Positions 62,719 to 64,000 of a stretch of DNA of 64,000 bases are shown piece by piece. Both the position numbers and the translations under genes were made by a program. The DNA is from Clostridiales bacterium (lineage in GTDB: Bacteria > Bacillota > Clostridia > Lachnospirales > Lachnospiraceae): the NCBI GenBank assembly GCA_018365455.1, contig JAGZJZ010000015.1:1-64000 (forward strand), given 5' to 3'. The notes below the pieces were generated by a model. The model saw only the letters and a program-made list of their open reading frames with translations, searched no databases and was not told where the DNA came from. The stretch's first letter is position 1. The number at the start of each line of letters is the position of its first letter.

Positions 62719-64000
62719 TTAATCAACCTCCTTGACAGTTTCTGTTTGAATTGGCTGGGTAACGATTACTTTAGTCCCAATATGGAGTTCCGAGTGGAAC
62801 GTGATGCCATATTTCTCCCCAAACCAAAGCTGAATCCTTTTGTTAATATTAGTAAGCCCAATGTTATGTACGCCCTCTGCCAAAGAGCTGGGCAGCTGGC
62901 ATCCGTCAAAAGAAATACCCTCTCCATTGTCCTCTACTTCATAGATCAGTGCATCCTCGGACAGATAAGCGCGAATGACAATTCTTCCATAATCTGATGC
63001 ATCTGAAAAAGCATGATAAAAGCAGTTCTCAACCAAAGGCTGTATCAGAAGCTTTAAAGTCTTGCATTTTTTTGTTTTCTCCTGAGTTTCAAACAGGATA
63101 TCAATGGAAGCATTATAACGGAATTTCATAATATCCACATAACAGGAAACTTCCTGCAGTTCCTGTTCTACCAAAATAAATTCATTGGGATGGCTGCTGG
63201 TAATCTGAAGCAGGGTGGAAAAGGATGAAATCATCTCTGCTATCTGGGGGGAATCCTGCATAAGTGCCAGCCAGCGGATAGAATTCAGTGTGTTATAGGT
63301 AAAATGCGGATTAATCTGGGCCTGCAGTATCTCAAGTTCTGTTTTTCTTTTTTCTTCTTCAATATTCTTAATCCGGCTGATCAGGTCGGAGATTCTGTGA
63401 AGCATATTATCGTATCCGTCTATCAGGACGTTAATTTCCGCTACCTGGGAAGTGTAGGGATCAAATGTAAAATCACCTTTTGCACTGCGCTCCATGGAAC
63501 GGATCAGCGGATTAAAGGACCTGGTAAATACCCGGCTCAGGAAAAAAGTTAAAATCATGCTGATCAGCAGTGCAAGCAGAACAATGATCACGATCTGCTG
63601 GTAAATAGGATAGAGATCCTTTTTGGTGGCATCTTTGGGGGTCAGGGAAACCAGTGTCCAGTTGGTGAATGGATTGATTTGTTTTGCTAATATATAAGTA
63701 GTGTTCTTCAGTTTAATGTGTGCGCCGGTATCATAGTCATTTAAGTTGGTCAGATGATTCTCCAGCAGGTCCTGCTTACTGGTATTCTGGGTATAGAGCA
63801 GGGTATTTCTGGAATCAAAAGCCGAGATAATGACGCCGTTATTGCCGTTGATATTTTTCAGGCAGTTCTGGAGAAGGCTTGCATCCAGTAGTACCAGCAG
63901 TACACCGGGGGATTTTGAAATGAGGGTCCGGCTAAAGGATTGTGCATAGATAAAATAATTTTCATCATAGGTGAGGATAACCTGATCCTTTTTACCTTCC
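62719..64000 (-). CDS. Sensor histidine kinase, YesM type (partial, N-terminus outside window)
   Basis: This is the C-terminal 427 or so residues of a YesM-type kinase. The frame stays open through the window end and reads NWTLVSLTP in its extracellular sensing part. A membrane segment (VLLALLISMILTFFLS), a HAMP region and the kinase domain follow, with the histidine in INPHFTYNTL and LQPLVENCFYHA-like, EDNGEGI and GLTNINKR motifs in the ATPase domain. It partners the response regulator that follows immediately. Such pairs usually sense extracellular oligosaccharides and switch on a nearby sugar locus, most of which lies beyond this window. Confidence 0.94.
   Translation of the reverse strand, partial: EGKKDQVILTYDENYFIYAQSFSRTLISKSPGVLLVLLDASLLQNCLKNINGNNGVIISAFDSRNTLLYTQNTSKQDLLENHLTNLNDYDTGAHIKLKNTTYILAKQINPFTNWTLVSLTPKDATKKDLYPIYQQIVIIVLLALLISMILTFFLSRVFTRSFNPLIRSMERSAKGDFTFDPYTSQVAEINVLIDGYDNMLHRISDLISRIKNIEEEKRKTELEILQAQINPHFTYNTLNSIRWLALMQDSPQIAEMISSFSTLLQITSSHPNEFILVEQELQEVSCYVDIMKFRYNASIDILFETQEKTKKCKTLKLLIQPLVENCFYHAFSDASDYGRIVIRAYLSEDALIYEVEDNGEGISFDGCQLPSSLAEGVHNIGLTNINKRIQLWFGEKYGITFHSELHIGTKVIVTQPIQTETVKEVD

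Overview
The window reads like a low-to-mid GC Gram-positive gut anaerobe of the Clostridia, most likely family Lachnospiraceae. Supporting signs are strong GGAGG ribosome binding sites, a T-box in front of the trp operon, lipoprotein sugar-binding proteins with LplB/LplC-type permeases, YesM/YesN-type two-component systems and a Firmicute-style glycan-utilisation locus. The genus cannot be fixed from sequence reading alone.

Layout. 1-200: 3' end of a 23S rRNA gene, with hairpins and a terminator but no 5S gene after it. 399-7636: a small membrane protein, then a sugar locus with a divergent SIS-domain sugar isomerase/deglycase, an ABC importer whose binding protein lacks its signal peptide, a GH4 glycosidase and a UroD-superfamily protein. 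7.68-8.43 kb: two tandem copies of a type I toxin-antitoxin module. 8.58-15.77 kb: promoter, tryptophan T-box and trpEGDCFBA. 15.78-21.2 kb: an AEC transporter, a large soluble PAS/GGDEF/GAF/histidine kinase/receiver protein, and tRNA-Tyr and tRNA-Leu. 21.3-26.4 kb: an Fn3-protein relic, AraC regulators, a second UroD-superfamily gene and an orphan response regulator. 26.7-28.1 kb: a MATE transporter. 28.2-47.6 kb: a ten-gene plus-strand glycan locus (two permeases, lipoprotein, GH2, CE15-like esterase, GH95, an unassigned hydrolase, GH29, GH42, GH31). 47.6-47.8 kb: a decayed third toxin-antitoxin module. 47.8-53.7 kb: a minus-strand hypB / flavin-FeS oxidoreductase / hypA / DUF5692-like cluster with a divergent GntR regulator and paired operator-like palindromes. 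53.7-64 kb: an orphan YesM kinase, an orphan sugar-binding lipoprotein, a LacI regulator, a translationally coupled pair of UroD-superfamily genes behind a cre-like palindrome and a MITE-like element, and a response regulator/kinase pair cut by the window end.

How the parts fit together. Secreted binding proteins feed fucose-, galactose- and possibly xylose- or uronate-containing oligosaccharides to cytoplasmic glycosidases, none of which shows a signal peptide. AraC, LacI and YesM/YesN regulators sit beside each block. Four UroD-superfamily (MtaA/CmuA-like) proteins recur next to these glycan genes. That suggests, without proof, that one-carbon or methyl chemistry is coupled to glycan use, for example removal of O-methyl groups from plant sugars.

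The region is also rich in short palindromic repeats. One family lies between trpC and trpF, supplies stop codons to trpC and GH95, and has expanded in frame inside GH95 to add roughly 75 residues. No phage, insertion sequence transposase or CRISPR array was recognised.
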